Source of the DNA: Mycobacterium innocens
GTDB lineage: Bacteria > Actinomycetota > Actinomycetes > Mycobacteriales > Mycobacteriaceae
Assembly: GCF_900566055.1 (NCBI RefSeq)
Contig: NZ_UPHQ01000171.1
Location: forward strand, 1 to 52,243
Length of the DNA: 52,243 nt
Direction of reading: 5' to 3'
The position numbers were made by a program, and so were the translations under genes. Positions 1 through 8,089 of this stretch are shown piece after piece. The notes under the pieces are model-generated. The model had not been told where the DNA came from, made no database searches, and saw only the letters and a program-made list of their open reading frames with translations. Within the stretch, counting starts at the first letter, position 1. Each line of letters begins with the position of its first letter.

Positions 1-345
1 CTAGCCCCAACGCCCTTTTCCCTCGACCAGCGTCAGCCGCACCGCCATCTCTTTGAGCGCCTCGCACAGCCGGGCGTTCTCGGCCTTGGCGGCCTCCAAC
101 TCGTAGTCGCGCTGCCGGGCCGCCGTGCCCGGCTTGGAGGCCGCCAGCGCCGCCAGCGCACCCTCCTTGGCGACCGTGCGGATGCGCAAGACCGTCGTAC
201 GGTCCACCTGATGCTCGGCAGCGGCCTCGGCGATGGTCACCTCCTGACGCACCAGCTGCAGCCAGATCTCGTACTTCTGCGACGGGGACAAAAACCGCTT
301 CGGGCGGCGGGCAGACCGGCCGCCACCAGAGTTTGCTTCGGACAT
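1..345 (-). CDS. IS3-type transposase OrfA (helix-turn-helix subunit)
   Basis: A complete 114-residue ORF whose stop codon occupies the first three bases of the window. Residues 19-70 form a helix-turn-helix of the transposase OrfA type (SPSQKYEIWLQL, then VDRTTVLRIRTVAKEGAL). Residues 80-105 form a heptad-like helix rich in Glu, Ala and Leu, as in the leucine zipper of IS3-family OrfA proteins. In that family a catalytic OrfB with a DDE domain follows, often by programmed frameshift; it would lie to the left of this window and cannot be seen. The 5' end of the IS must lie between 346 and about 425, because recognisable threonine dehydratase sequence starts there. I could not define the terminal inverted repeat. 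The family assignment rests on protein pattern only. Confidence 0.7.
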   Translation of the reverse strand: MSEANSGGGRSARRPKRFLSPSQKYEIWLQLVRQEVTIAEAAAEHQVDRTTVLRIRTVAKEGALAALAASKPGTAARQRDYELEAAKAENARLCEALKEMAVRLTLVEGKGRWG

Positions 346-422
346 GATCAGATCCTCCGTAAAAGCTGGGAGAACCCGTCGGATGCCGTCTGATCGACAC
401 GCCGATCTCTATCGCGAAGTCA

Positions 423-1382
423 GACGCAAACCAACTCGGGATCGCGTCGACGGTGTTCATGCCGGTCACCGTCGCGCTCCCGAAGCTGGCGGCCACCAAG
501 GCCTACGGCGCGCACGTTCACCTGGTCGGCGACACGGTCGACGACGCGCTGGTGGCGGCGTGCGAATACGCGGAGCAGCACGACGCGGTGTTGATCCACC
601 CGTTCGACCACCCCGACGTCATCGCCGGCCAGGCCACCGTCGGGCTCGAGATCCTGCAGCAGATCCCCGATGTCGCCACCATCATGGTGCCCACCGGCGG
701 CGGCGGCCTGGTGGCCGGAATTGCCACGGCGGCACACTTTCTGGCGCCGCAGGCCCGGGTCATCGGCGTGCAGGCCGCGAATGCGGCAGCGTGGCCGGCT
801 TCGCTGGCCGCCGGGCATCCGGTGCGCTTGGAGTCGATGTCGACGATGGCCGACGGCATCGCCGTCGCCCTACCCGGGGCAATTCCTTTCGCCCATGTCC
901 GGGCATTCGTCAACTCGATTCAGACGGTCAGCGAAGAGGCACTGTCGCGGGCGCTGTTGCTGTGCATAGAGCGGGTGAAACTCATCGTCGAACCGGCCGG
1001 GGCGGCAGCCGTGGCAGCTGTGATGACATCGGCACCCGAACCCGACGCGCGCGGTCCCGTTTGTGCGGTTTTGTCCGGAGGCAACATCGACCCGCTGGTG
1101 TTGACGCACGTGGTCACCCACGGCCTGCGCGCGGCCGGCCGCTACCTCGCGATCAAAGTGACCATCCCGGACCGCCCCGGTGGGCTCAGCAGGCTGCTCG
1201 CCGTGGTCAGCGCGACCGGCGCCAGCGTGCTTGACGTGGTGCACGTCCGTACCGCACGCAAACTGGCGCTGGATGAGGTCGAGGTGCGGCTAACCCTCGA
1301 GACCCGCGGTGCAGCACACCGCGAGGAGGTCTTGGAGGCCCTGATCGGAGCCGGATTCATTGTCTGCGTCGAGGACGCCTAG
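423..1382 (+). pseudogene. Threonine ammonia-lyase (IlvA/TdcB type), 5'-truncated
   Basis: The reading frame is open from about 380 to 1382, but homology to PLP-dependent threonine dehydratases begins only near 423 (LGIASTVFMPV onwards). The tetraglycine phosphate-binding loop (PTGGGGL, about 694-714) and a C-terminal ACT-like regulatory domain (about 1138-1379, YLAIKVTIPDRPGGL to FIVCV) are present. The N-terminal 110 or so residues are gone, including the catalytic PLP lysine segment, so the product cannot be an active enzyme. The family deaminates L-threonine to 2-oxobutanoate. The short ACT domain resembles the catabolic/TIGR01127-like subtype rather than M. tuberculosis Rv1559. An IS3-type orfA sits immediately upstream, so truncation by insertion is the likely cause. 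A GTG at 453 could still start translation of an inactive fragment. Confidence 0.85.
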
Positions 1383-1554
1383 CCAGCGCGGCTCCACCGT
1401 GGCGCCCGCGATGAGGACGAACGACCCTACTCCCGGCGCGAGAAACGAGAAAGACTCCGTGGTAACCGACGTAAGCGGAGATTCGCCGGTGGGTATACCG
1501 AAGCGATAGGCGACTCCCGTGTGTGAGTCTCGTGATCGAAGGAGCAGACAGGAA

Positions 1555-3393
1555 ATGACCGACGGCGATCCAACGGTGGTGCGGCACCCGAGCGGAGCAT
1601 TGGTATCCACGCTGCCACAGGCCTTTCAGCAGACCGCGGCCCTCAAGCCGGACGCGGTGGCCATCCGCACAACCGGCGACGCCGTGGTCTTGACCTGGCG
1701 CCAGTACGCCGATCGGGTACGGAAGATCGCCGCCGGACTGGCCGCACTCGGCGTCCAACACGGGCGCACGGTCGGTCTCATGCTGCGCAACCGCCCGGAG
1801 TTTCATTTGGCCGACACTGCCGCTATGCACCTGGGCGCGATCCCGTTCTCGATCTACAACACCTCGGCGCCGGACCAGATCCGGTACTTGTTCACCAATG
1901 CCGAGAACGCGGTCGTCTTCACCGAAAAAGACTTCCTACCCGCTATCAGGGCGGCCGGCGCCGACCTCACGCACCTGGTGGTCGTCGACGCCGATATCGA
2001 CGGCTGCCACACCCTCGCAGATATCGAATCGTTAGGAAACAAAGCCGATTTCGATTTCGATTCGGCGTGGCGGTCGGTACGGCCGGACGATGTCGCAACA
2101 CTGATCTACACATCGGGGACCACCGGCCCGCCCAAGGGGGTCGAGCTTACCCACGCCAATGTGATGGCCGAGTTCGCGGCCATCGTCGACCTCCTTGACC
2201 TGCGGCCAGACGATCGGATCACCTCATACCTGCCGCATGCACACATCGCCGACCGGGTGACCGGGCACTACGCCAACATGGTCCTGGGGGTGCCGATGAC
2301 CGACGTCGCCGACCCCAGGGCGATCGCGCAGGCCCTGCCGGATGCTCGTCCCACGGTGTGGCTCGGGGTGCCGCGGGTGTGGCACAAGATTAAGGTCGGG
2401 ATCGAGACGAAGCTCGACACGGAGGCGACCGGGCTCAAGCGGCGGTTGGCGCTGTGGGCCGTCGACACCGGCGTGCGCGCCGCCAGCCAGATGCTGGCCG
2501 GCAACTCTGTGTCCCCGTCACTTGCCCTGCGCCACCGGATCGCCGACCGCCTGGTGCTGGCCAAGGTGCGCGCCGCGCTCGGCCTGGACCACCTGCGCTG
2601 GGGAGTGACCGGGGCCGCCGCCATCCCGGTCGAGACGATCGAATTCTTCTGGGGCCTGGGCATTCCCGTCTACGAAGTGTGGGGGGAGTCGGAGTGTGTG
2701 GGCGGCGCAACCTCCAACCGGCCCGACGCGAACAAGGTCGGCTCGGTTGGAAAGGCATTGCGCAATGTCGAAATCTCGCTGGCCGACGACAACGAACTGC
2801 TCATCCGTGGACCGATTGTGATGCGCGGCTACCGAAAGCAGCCCGAGAAGACCGCCGAAGCGATCGACGCCGACGGCTGGTTGCATACCGGCGACATCGG
2901 CACCATCGACGAACAGGGCTTCGTCACGATCGTCGACCGCAAGAAAGAGCTGATCGTCAACGAATCCGGGAAGAACCTCTCCCCCACCAACATCGAGATG
3001 GCCATCCAGGAGACCTCTCCGTTGATCGACCAGGTGGTAGCCATCGGTGATGCCCGGCCTTACGTGACAGCGCTGATTGTCCTCGAGAGCGAGGCTGCCG
3101 CCGCCCAGGCCGCCGCGCTCGGCATGGCCGACCACTCGGCCGCCGCCTTCGCGCAACGCCCCGAGGCCAGCGAGATGCTTGCCGCCGCCGTCCGCGAGGG
3201 GAACTCCAAGCTTTCCCGCGTCGAGCAGATCAAGCGGTTCGTCATCGTCGGCACCCCGTGGGAACCGGGCGGGGACGAACTGACCCCGACGATGAAGCTC
3301 AAGCGCAGGCCGATCGCCGAGAAGTATTCCGCCGAGATCGACAAGCTGTATGCGAAGACGCCCGGACCGGACATTGTCAACTTGGCTGACTAG
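1555..3393 (+). CDS. Long-chain fatty acyl-CoA synthetase (FadD, AMP-forming)
   Basis: The 612-residue product belongs to the adenylate-forming ligase superfamily and would activate fatty acids to acyl-AMP and then acyl-CoA in the cytoplasm. The P-loop-like core YTSGTTGPPKG lies at residues 185-195. Further on are YEVWGESE (A5-like), GWLHTGDIG and the hinge segment VDRKKELIVNESGKN. The C terminus has the LTPTMKLKRR lysine motif. Length and end match the FadD11/FadD15 type. I chose the ATG at 1555 because GGAGCAGACAGG stands just before it; an in-frame ATG/GTG at 1519 would add 12 residues without an obvious ribosome binding site. The next gene downstream is a broken acyltransferase in the same orientation, like the fadD11-plsB1 and fadD12-acyltransferase pairings of M. 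tuberculosis, so the pair may once have made glycerolipid or glycolipid. Which numbered fadD it is cannot be told. Confidence 0.93.
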   Translation: MTDGDPTVVRHPSGALVSTLPQAFQQTAALKPDAVAIRTTGDAVVLTWRQYADRVRKIAAGLAALGVQHGRTVGLMLRNRPEFHLADTAAMHLGAIPFSIYNTSAPDQIRYLFTNAENAVVFTEKDFLPAIRAAGADLTHLVVVDADIDGCHTLADIESLGNKADFDFDSAWRSVRPDDVATLIYTSGTTGPPKGVELTHANVMAEFAAIVDLLDLRPDDRITSYLPHAHIADRVTGHYANMVLGVPMTDVADPRAIAQALPDARPTVWLGVPRVWHKIKVGIETKLDTEATGLKRRLALWAVDTGVRAASQMLAGNSVSPSLALRHRIADRLVLAKVRAALGLDHLRWGVTGAAAIPVETIEFFWGLGIPVYEVWGESECVGGATSNRPDANKVGSVGKALRNVEISLADDNELLIRGPIVMRGYRKQPEKTAEAIDADGWLHTGDIGTIDEQGFVTIVDRKKELIVNESGKNLSPTNIEMAIQETSPLIDQVVAIGDARPYVTALIVLESEAAAAQAAALGMADHSAAAFAQRPEASEMLAAAVREGNSKLSRVEQIKRFVIVGTPWEPGGDELTPTMKLKRRPIAEKYSAEIDKLYAKTPGPDIVNLAD

Positions 3394-3470
3394 CCGCTAC
3401 CGAGCCGTTCGTCGTGGCCCCGCACCATGGCAACCGTATGCGCCGCAGCGAAAGGGCCTGCTGATGCCGA

Positions 3471-3701
3471 GCCGTTGGCTGTTGGGGCCGCAACAGTAGT
3501 CAGCCGGTCTCGGTCACATCAGTCACTCGCGTCACCCCGGGCGGGGTGCGCGCTATGCCCACCTGTCAGCGACAAATTCGTTGCGCTCCTTGCCTTGTCG
3601 CTAAGAGGTGGGCAACTTGCGTACCGGCTGGGCCAGAGACCCGTGTGAACGACGTGACTGCCGCAGCCCCGGGCTCCGCTCAGCGCGGCAACCAGATCAG
3701 C
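3471..3701. repeat. Dispersed palindromic repeat family A, copy 1
   Basis: The core is an inverted repeat with arms at 3557-3575 (GCCCACCTGTCAGCGACAA) and 3595-3613 (TTGTCGCTAAGAGGTGGGC) around a 19-nt loop containing GTTGCGC. Related cores lie at 14398-14452 and 17427-17483. Flanking sequence is shared too: GCCGTTGGCTGTTGGGGCCG at 3471-3490 recurs exactly at 17354-17373, and the right flank (ACGTGACTGCCGC ... GCGCGGCAACCAG, 3653-3695) recurs in diverged form at 17898-17938. The outer edges are uncertain. The element ends where acyltransferase homology begins, so it marks a gene breakpoint. Confidence 0.75.
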
Positions 3702-4422
3702 AACCGATCGGAAGTGCACGGTCTCGAGTTGTTACCGCCCGGAGGGGTGCTGGTGATGTCGAATCATTCCGGCGGCTTTCTGCCGATGGACGAGGTGGTG
3801 TTCGCGGTCGACTATTACGGAGGGTTCGGCTAACGGGTTCGGCTACACCCGGCCCATCTACACCCTGACCCATGACATCATGTTGGTCGGCCCGACCGCC
3901 GATTCGTTGCGGCGCATGGGTTATGTCCGCGCCACCCGCGCCAACGCCGCCGAAGCGCTGCGGGCCGGAGCCGTGGTCATCGACTTCCCGGGTGGCGACT
4001 ACGACGCGTACCGGCCCACCTGGTCCCGCAACACCATCGACTTCGGCGGCCGCATCGGCTACACCCGCACGGCCATCGACGCCGCAGTTCCGATCGTCCC
4101 GATGGTTTCCATTGGCGTGCAAGAGAACCAGCTGTTTCTGTCGCGCGGCGCCCGGCTGGCGCGCGCCCTTCGGCTGGACCAGCTGCTGCATTCCAAGGTC
4201 CTGCCCATCACGTTCGGCTTCCCGTTCGGGCTCAGCATTGTGGCGCCGGTCAACATGCCGTTGCCCACCAAGATCGTCATCCAAGTGCTGGCGCCGATCG
4301 ACATCGCCGCGCAATTCGGCGCGCATCCCGACGCCGCGGAGCTCGACGCGTACGTACAGCAGGTAATGCAAACGGGGCTCGACGAGTTGGCCGCCAAGCG
4401 CCGTTTTCCGATCATCGGTTGA
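3702..4422 (+). pseudogene. Lysophospholipid acyltransferase-like gene, truncated and frameshifted
   Basis: The product is closely related to the intact acyltransferase at 28077-28895. They share SNHSGG followed by an Asp, RATR.NAAEAL, FPGGD.D.YRP, NTIDFGGR.GY, FGFPFGLSIVAPVNMPLPTKIV and the end KRRFPI.G. Two lesions are visible. The first 35 or so residues are missing, with repeat family A in their place. A 13-bp tandem duplication at 3822-3845 then places a TAA stop (3831-3833) after YYGGFG and shifts the frame. Removing one unit restores YYGGFGYTRPIYTLTHD in register with the paralogue. The second part stays open from about 3834 to 4422 and could start at an internal ATG, but would lack the motif I histidine. 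The intact family transfers acyl chains to lysolipids at the membrane. It follows fadD in the same direction. Confidence 0.9.
3822..3845. repeat. 13-bp tandem duplication causing frameshift
   Basis: GGGTTCGGCTA occurs at 3822-3832 and again at 3835-3845, a period of 13 bases. The first copy creates an in-frame TAA in the acyltransferase-like gene; collapsing the duplication restores the frame. Confidence 0.9.
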
Positions 4423-4893
4423 CGCCGGTCGACCAGAACGCGACGATGCGCTGCTCGCAGATTCGCCACCACCTACAGCGGCCTCGCAGATCCCGAAGTG
4501 ACGGATCGGGCCTGGGGAATGACCGCGCAAGCGTGGCTTATCTAAATCAGCGCCTCGCACTCCGCGACCGACAGTGTCCCTGAGCCGCAGCGCGCCGCGT
4601 CAGCATTGGGATCAAGCGCTTGAAAATCCAGGGAACGGCACGTTGATCAGTTCCCCGTCGAACTTGAAATCGCACGCTAAGCTAAGACACTTGTTTACGG
4701 GTACAGGCCAACATATTTGTGAAACAAGCCGACACCAATTTTGCGGCCCGACGAAATCTCTCACAGGCCGAAAACCCGGACGTTGCGAACTGCTAACAAA
4801 CCCGCCCCCACTCGTTGCCTTCAGCGGAACAAAATCGCTCGCGATCGCGTTATAAAGAAATCAAGTTCGACTCATTCAACGTTAGGACGACCT
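4423..4893. other. Gene-free stretch with probable promoter of the small secreted gene
   Basis: No gene is recognisable in these 470 bases. The second half is richer in A and T than the surroundings. TATAAA at 4851-4856, just after the palindrome CGCGATCGCG, is a plausible -10 element for the gene starting at 4894, which would give a leader of about 35 bases. No convincing -35 box is seen. Confidence 0.35.
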
Positions 4894-5106
4894 ATGATCC
4901 GGACACTTCTGGTCGGCGCGGCTATCACGGCAGCCGCGATCGGTGCAGCTCCGTTGGCTAATGCAGGGTCTGACTCGTCACAGTGCGTGGCCAGCCAGGG
5001 TATGGTCAATATCCCGCGGAGCGACCCGCACTACCGCGCCGATCTCGACCTCAACCACAATGGCATCGCGTGTGAATTCGTAGCCGACTGGCCTTCGACG
5101 TCATAA
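4894..5106 (+). CDS. Small secreted protein with excalibur-type calcium-binding motif
   Basis: The 70-residue precursor has a typical signal peptide (MIRTLLVGAAITAAAIGAAPLANA, cleavage likely after ANA). The mature part has two cysteines and the sequence DLDLNHNGIACE, which matches the DxDxNxDGxxCE core of the excalibur calcium-binding domain. The protein is therefore predicted to be exported and to bind Ca2+ weakly or structurally; its role is unknown. The ATG at 4894 is preceded by AGGACG. A longer frame starting at 4741 exists, but the signal peptide shows the true start. A truncated relative with the same signal-peptide opening lies at 14213-14320. Confidence 0.8.
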   Translation: MIRTLLVGAAITAAAIGAAPLANAGSDSSQCVASQGMVNIPRSDPHYRADLDLNHNGIACEFVADWPSTS

Positions 5107-5161
5107 GCCGGCAGGCCACCGACGCCTGCGGTTGTCACGGTACGGCCGCAGGCGATTTACT

Positions 5162-6172
5162 TCATCTCTCTTCTTGGGCGCGCCGCCACAGAACATATTG
5201 TCGGGTGCCTTCCTGCAGTGACGTGATGGGCTGCCATCCGAGTTCTTTCCTGGCCTTGGTGCCGTCAAGAAAATTCTCGGTGTGCAGGTTGCGCAGAGTT
5301 GCCAGTGTCAGGTACGGCATTTCCTCGGAGCGCCGCAACTTAGCGATGGCTTCCATTGAACAACACCACAGCCAGGCCACGGCATAGGGCATGGTAATCC
5401 AATACCGCTGTATTCCGCGCGCTTCGATCATGGCCTCGGTGAACTGCTTTAACCTTACCGGCTGCGGCCCGGCGACGTTGTACACCTGTCCGACCGCCTT
5501 GTCGTTTGTCGCCGCCAAGATAGCCAATTCAGCGATGTCGTATACATAAACAATCGAGTATCGCGGATTCGCCCGGCCCGGCCAGATCATGACGGGAAAA
5601 GAGGTCTGGTTGTAGACCCGATCACAGAAAAGTTTGTCACGCGGGCCATACGCAGTGCCTATCCTGATCATCGAGACCTGGATTTCGTCCTGCCGATGGC
5701 ATCTCCAACAGCCCTGCTCCGCGAGCAGCTTTGCGTAGTCGTAATAGGTCAATGGCGTCTTCTGCACTATTGTCGGGGCTGATTCGTCGACCGGAATATC
5801 ACCTTCTTGGCAGGCATCGCCGTATACCGCGCACGAACTGACATGAAGAAAACGTCGGACCCCGGCCGCAGCGCTGGCTCTCAACATATTCTCCGTACCG
5901 TGCACCGTCGTTTTCTCGAACTCTTCCCATCTCCCCCAGCCCGGAGTGACTTTTGCCGCCGTGTGAAAAACCGTTTCGATGTCGCGAACGATCGGCGGCA
6001 AGGTTTTGTAGTCGGTAATGTCGCCGATGACGACCTCCGCCTGAGTGGTCCTGAGATGAGTGAGATCGGATGTATTTCGCACTAGCGCACGAACCTCGTG
6101 GCCCTTGGCCAGGAGACATTCGACGAGTGCGCTTCCGACCAGCCCGGTGCTTCCCGTAACGAGTGTCTTCAT
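5162..6172 (-). CDS. NAD-dependent epimerase/dehydratase family protein
   Basis: The 336-residue product begins MKTLVTGSTGLVGSALVE, the glycine-rich NAD(P)-binding motif of extended short-chain dehydrogenases (TGxxGxxG). The catalytic YxxxK is present as YYDYAKLL, with a Ser-rich strand (LHVSSCAVYG) before it. The closest general types are dihydroflavonol-4-reductase-like and 3-beta-hydroxysteroid dehydrogenase-like proteins; the substrate cannot be read from the sequence. I chose the ATG at 6172 because the Rossmann motif starts at once and GGGCAGG precedes it; the frame stays open upstream to 6295. It is divergent from the SDR-EthD pair starting at 6431, so the 258-base gap between them should hold both promoters. 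Confidence 0.85.
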   Translation of the reverse strand: MKTLVTGSTGLVGSALVECLLAKGHEVRALVRNTSDLTHLRTTQAEVVIGDITDYKTLPPIVRDIETVFHTAAKVTPGWGRWEEFEKTTVHGTENMLRASAAAGVRRFLHVSSCAVYGDACQEGDIPVDESAPTIVQKTPLTYYDYAKLLAEQGCWRCHRQDEIQVSMIRIGTAYGPRDKLFCDRVYNQTSFPVMIWPGRANPRYSIVYVYDIAELAILAATNDKAVGQVYNVAGPQPVRLKQFTEAMIEARGIQRYWITMPYAVAWLWCCSMEAIAKLRRSEEMPYLTLATLRNLHTENFLDGTKARKELGWQPITSLQEGTRQYVLWRRAQEER

Positions 6173-6321
6173 GATGCCTGCCCAGAAATATTGTTGGTTT
6201 GTTGCCGACATTTGCGGCGTGGTATACAGAGACTCGACTCCAGCCCGGTCGTTAGCGTATTGCCGGGAGATGCGAAATGTCAAGTACAATTTCAATTCAT
6301 TCGGGGAGTAACAAGGAGCAG

Positions 6322-6396
6322 ATGACGCGTATTTACTTCGAGGCGGCGCGCCCGGGAAAAAGACCGTCCTTGACCATTATGCGCAATCGCAACTAG
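6322..6396 (+). CDS. Possible 24-residue leader ORF
   Basis: ATG at 6322 follows AAGGAG at a good distance and opens a 24-codon frame (MTRIYFEAARPGKRPSLTIM...) ending at TAG 6394-6396, 34 bases before the SDR start. It has no recognisable domain. It could be a leader peptide for the SDR-EthD operon or a chance frame; the well-placed ribosome binding site is the only support. Confidence 0.25.
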   Translation: MTRIYFEAARPGKRPSLTIMRNRN

Positions 6397-6430
6397 GATT
6401 CAGAACCAAAACCCCGTCGAGGGAGCGGTG

Positions 6431-7261
6431 ATGGGCAGTGAATCGGATGGCTTCAAAAGACGATATGGGCCCTGGGCGCTCATTGCCGGCGCGTCGGTAG
6501 GGCTGGGTGCGGCTTTTGCCGCCGAGCTGGCACAAAGAGGCTTGAACCTGGTGTTGATTGCACGCAGGTCCGGTCCGCTGGAGTCACGGTCCACCGAACT
6601 CGAAGACAAATACGGCGTATCGGTGAAGACCATTTCGATGGATCTGGCCGCCCCGGACATGATGGAAACGATTATCAGCGAGACAAACCAGCTCGACATC
6701 GGATTACTGGTATACGACACCGCCTACATGCTGATCGGTCCTTTCCTCGGGCATTCTGTCGAGAGTCATCTGCGGGCTATTGACGTGAATTGCCGCGGTC
6801 CGCTGATGCTGGCACATCACTTCGGACAGCAGATGAGCGCGCGGAAGCGGGGCGGGATCATATTGATGACGTCGCTTTCCGGCATGCAGGGCGCTCCCTG
6901 GCTGGCGAGTTACGGTGCCACCAAGGCCTTCAACATTGTTCTGGCCGAGGGATTGTGGTACGAACTGAAGCCGCACGGGGTCGACGTCATGGCCTGTTGC
7001 GCGGGCGCCATCGCGACACCTAACTACACCTCGAGCAACCCGGCAAGTCTGGGATTTTTCGCCCCCAAGCCGTTGACGGTGGACAAGGTCGCCCACGACG
7101 CCATCGCTGCTCTGGGCAGCAATCCGCTGCTCATTCCCGGAGGCGCCTACCGCGCCTCGCAGACGTTGTTGGAGCGGTTCGCATCGCGGAAACGACGGAT
7201 AAAGATCATGGGGAATTCCACCGAGAAGATGTATGGCGACAGGCGGGTGACGCTGAACTAA
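6431..7261 (+). CDS. Short-chain dehydrogenase/reductase (SDR)
   Basis: The 276-residue product is a classical SDR. It has a GASVGLGAAFA nucleotide-binding motif near residue 19, VLIARRSG after beta-2 (Arg favours NADP(H)), an LLVYDTAY segment in place of the usual NNAG, the catalytic Ser in MTSLSG and YGATKA as YxxxK. It would oxidise or reduce an alcohol/ketone, substrate unknown. Its C terminus (SRKRRIKIMGNSTEKMYGD) is basic. A GTG at 6428 is directly in front of the ATG; GGGAGCGG precedes both, and I take the ATG. It is five bases from the EthD-like gene downstream, so the two are very likely co-transcribed. Confidence 0.88.
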   Translation: MGSESDGFKRRYGPWALIAGASVGLGAAFAAELAQRGLNLVLIARRSGPLESRSTELEDKYGVSVKTISMDLAAPDMMETIISETNQLDIGLLVYDTAYMLIGPFLGHSVESHLRAIDVNCRGPLMLAHHFGQQMSARKRGGIILMTSLSGMQGAPWLASYGATKAFNIVLAEGLWYELKPHGVDVMACCAGAIATPNYTSSNPASLGFFAPKPLTVDKVAHDAIAALGSNPLLIPGGAYRASQTLLERFASRKRRIKIMGNSTEKMYGDRRVTLN

Positions 7262-7266
7262 CGGCT

Positions 7267-7986
7267 ATGGACAAATTGGTGTACATACTCTGGGACTCGG
7301 ACCTCCAGCGTGGAAGTCAGCGCCAGCAAACTTTGCTGACTGCCGTCGCGCCCAAACTGCTGCAGACCGGAGCTCTCAAGCTCAGCATGTATATCGTTGA
7401 CCAGGATGCGGACACACGATCACCCGCACCGTTTTATGCCGGGGAGCGGATGTGCGCTGAGGTTGCTATCTGGCTAGACGATGCCAGCGAACATGCATCG
7501 TTCGATGACGTCTTCCGAAAAGCAGGCTTCCGGTTTGCCGGTTATCTGGTTGACGAGTCGATCTACACCGAATACGGCGGCAATCGCCATTCTGGTCCGA
7601 GAAATTGGCCGGACGGCCAACGTTCCCCCGGCATTGTCGCGGTGACTTTGATGGAACGGCCCAAGCGACTTTCCCGCGCGGAATGGATTCGGCGCTGGCA
7701 CGGAACGCAGTCGCCGGTCTCCGAAGCCATGCAGCCCAGAGCCCGCTATGTGCGCAACCTGGTGATCAGGGCGGTTACGCCGGATGCGCCGAGCTACGAG
7801 GGCATTGTTGAGGAAGCATGGCCGTCAACCAGGCACGTCACCAACTACTTCCTCTTCTACGGAGCCGGCAGGAACCCGTTCAAACTGGTGTTGAACATCA
7901 TCAAGATGCTGCGCAGCGTGACTTCATTCCTGGATTTGCACCGCATCCGCACCACGATGACAAGTGAGTACATAGTGAAGAGCTGA
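7267..7986 (+). CDS. EthD/ferredoxin-like alpha-beta barrel protein
   Basis: A 239-residue soluble protein beginning MDKLVYILWDSDL. The second half contains MERPKRLSRAEWIRRWHGTQSPVSEAMQPRARYVRN, which fits the EthD pattern (W...H.P........RYVRN) of dimeric alpha+beta barrel proteins; the first half looks like a diverged second copy. Such proteins accompany cytochrome P450, SDR or ring-modifying enzymes and can act as small isomerases, cyclases or accessory factors. It lies five bases after the SDR gene and probably shares its transcript. A gene with the same two-half layout lies at 40265-40993, beside an LLM oxidoreductase. The exact function is not known. Confidence 0.65.
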   Translation: MDKLVYILWDSDLQRGSQRQQTLLTAVAPKLLQTGALKLSMYIVDQDADTRSPAPFYAGERMCAEVAIWLDDASEHASFDDVFRKAGFRFAGYLVDESIYTEYGGNRHSGPRNWPDGQRSPGIVAVTLMERPKRLSRAEWIRRWHGTQSPVSEAMQPRARYVRNLVIRAVTPDAPSYEGIVEEAWPSTRHVTNYFLFYGAGRNPFKLVLNIIKMLRSVTSFLDLHRIRTTMTSEYIVKS

Positions 7987-8089
7987 GCCGCGTCGCCGGC
8001 CCCCTTCGACGCAAGGACTTCGGACTCTACTGGGGATCGAGGGCGCGGTGGTCGAATCGAGCAGATGACGCCCGAAATCCCGTGAGGCC

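Noticed and set aside
344..1234. Long 296-codon frame on the plus strand over the dehydratase fragment
   Set aside because: Arg/Gly/Pro-rich composition with no family resemblance; it is the shifted frame of the threonine dehydratase sequence.
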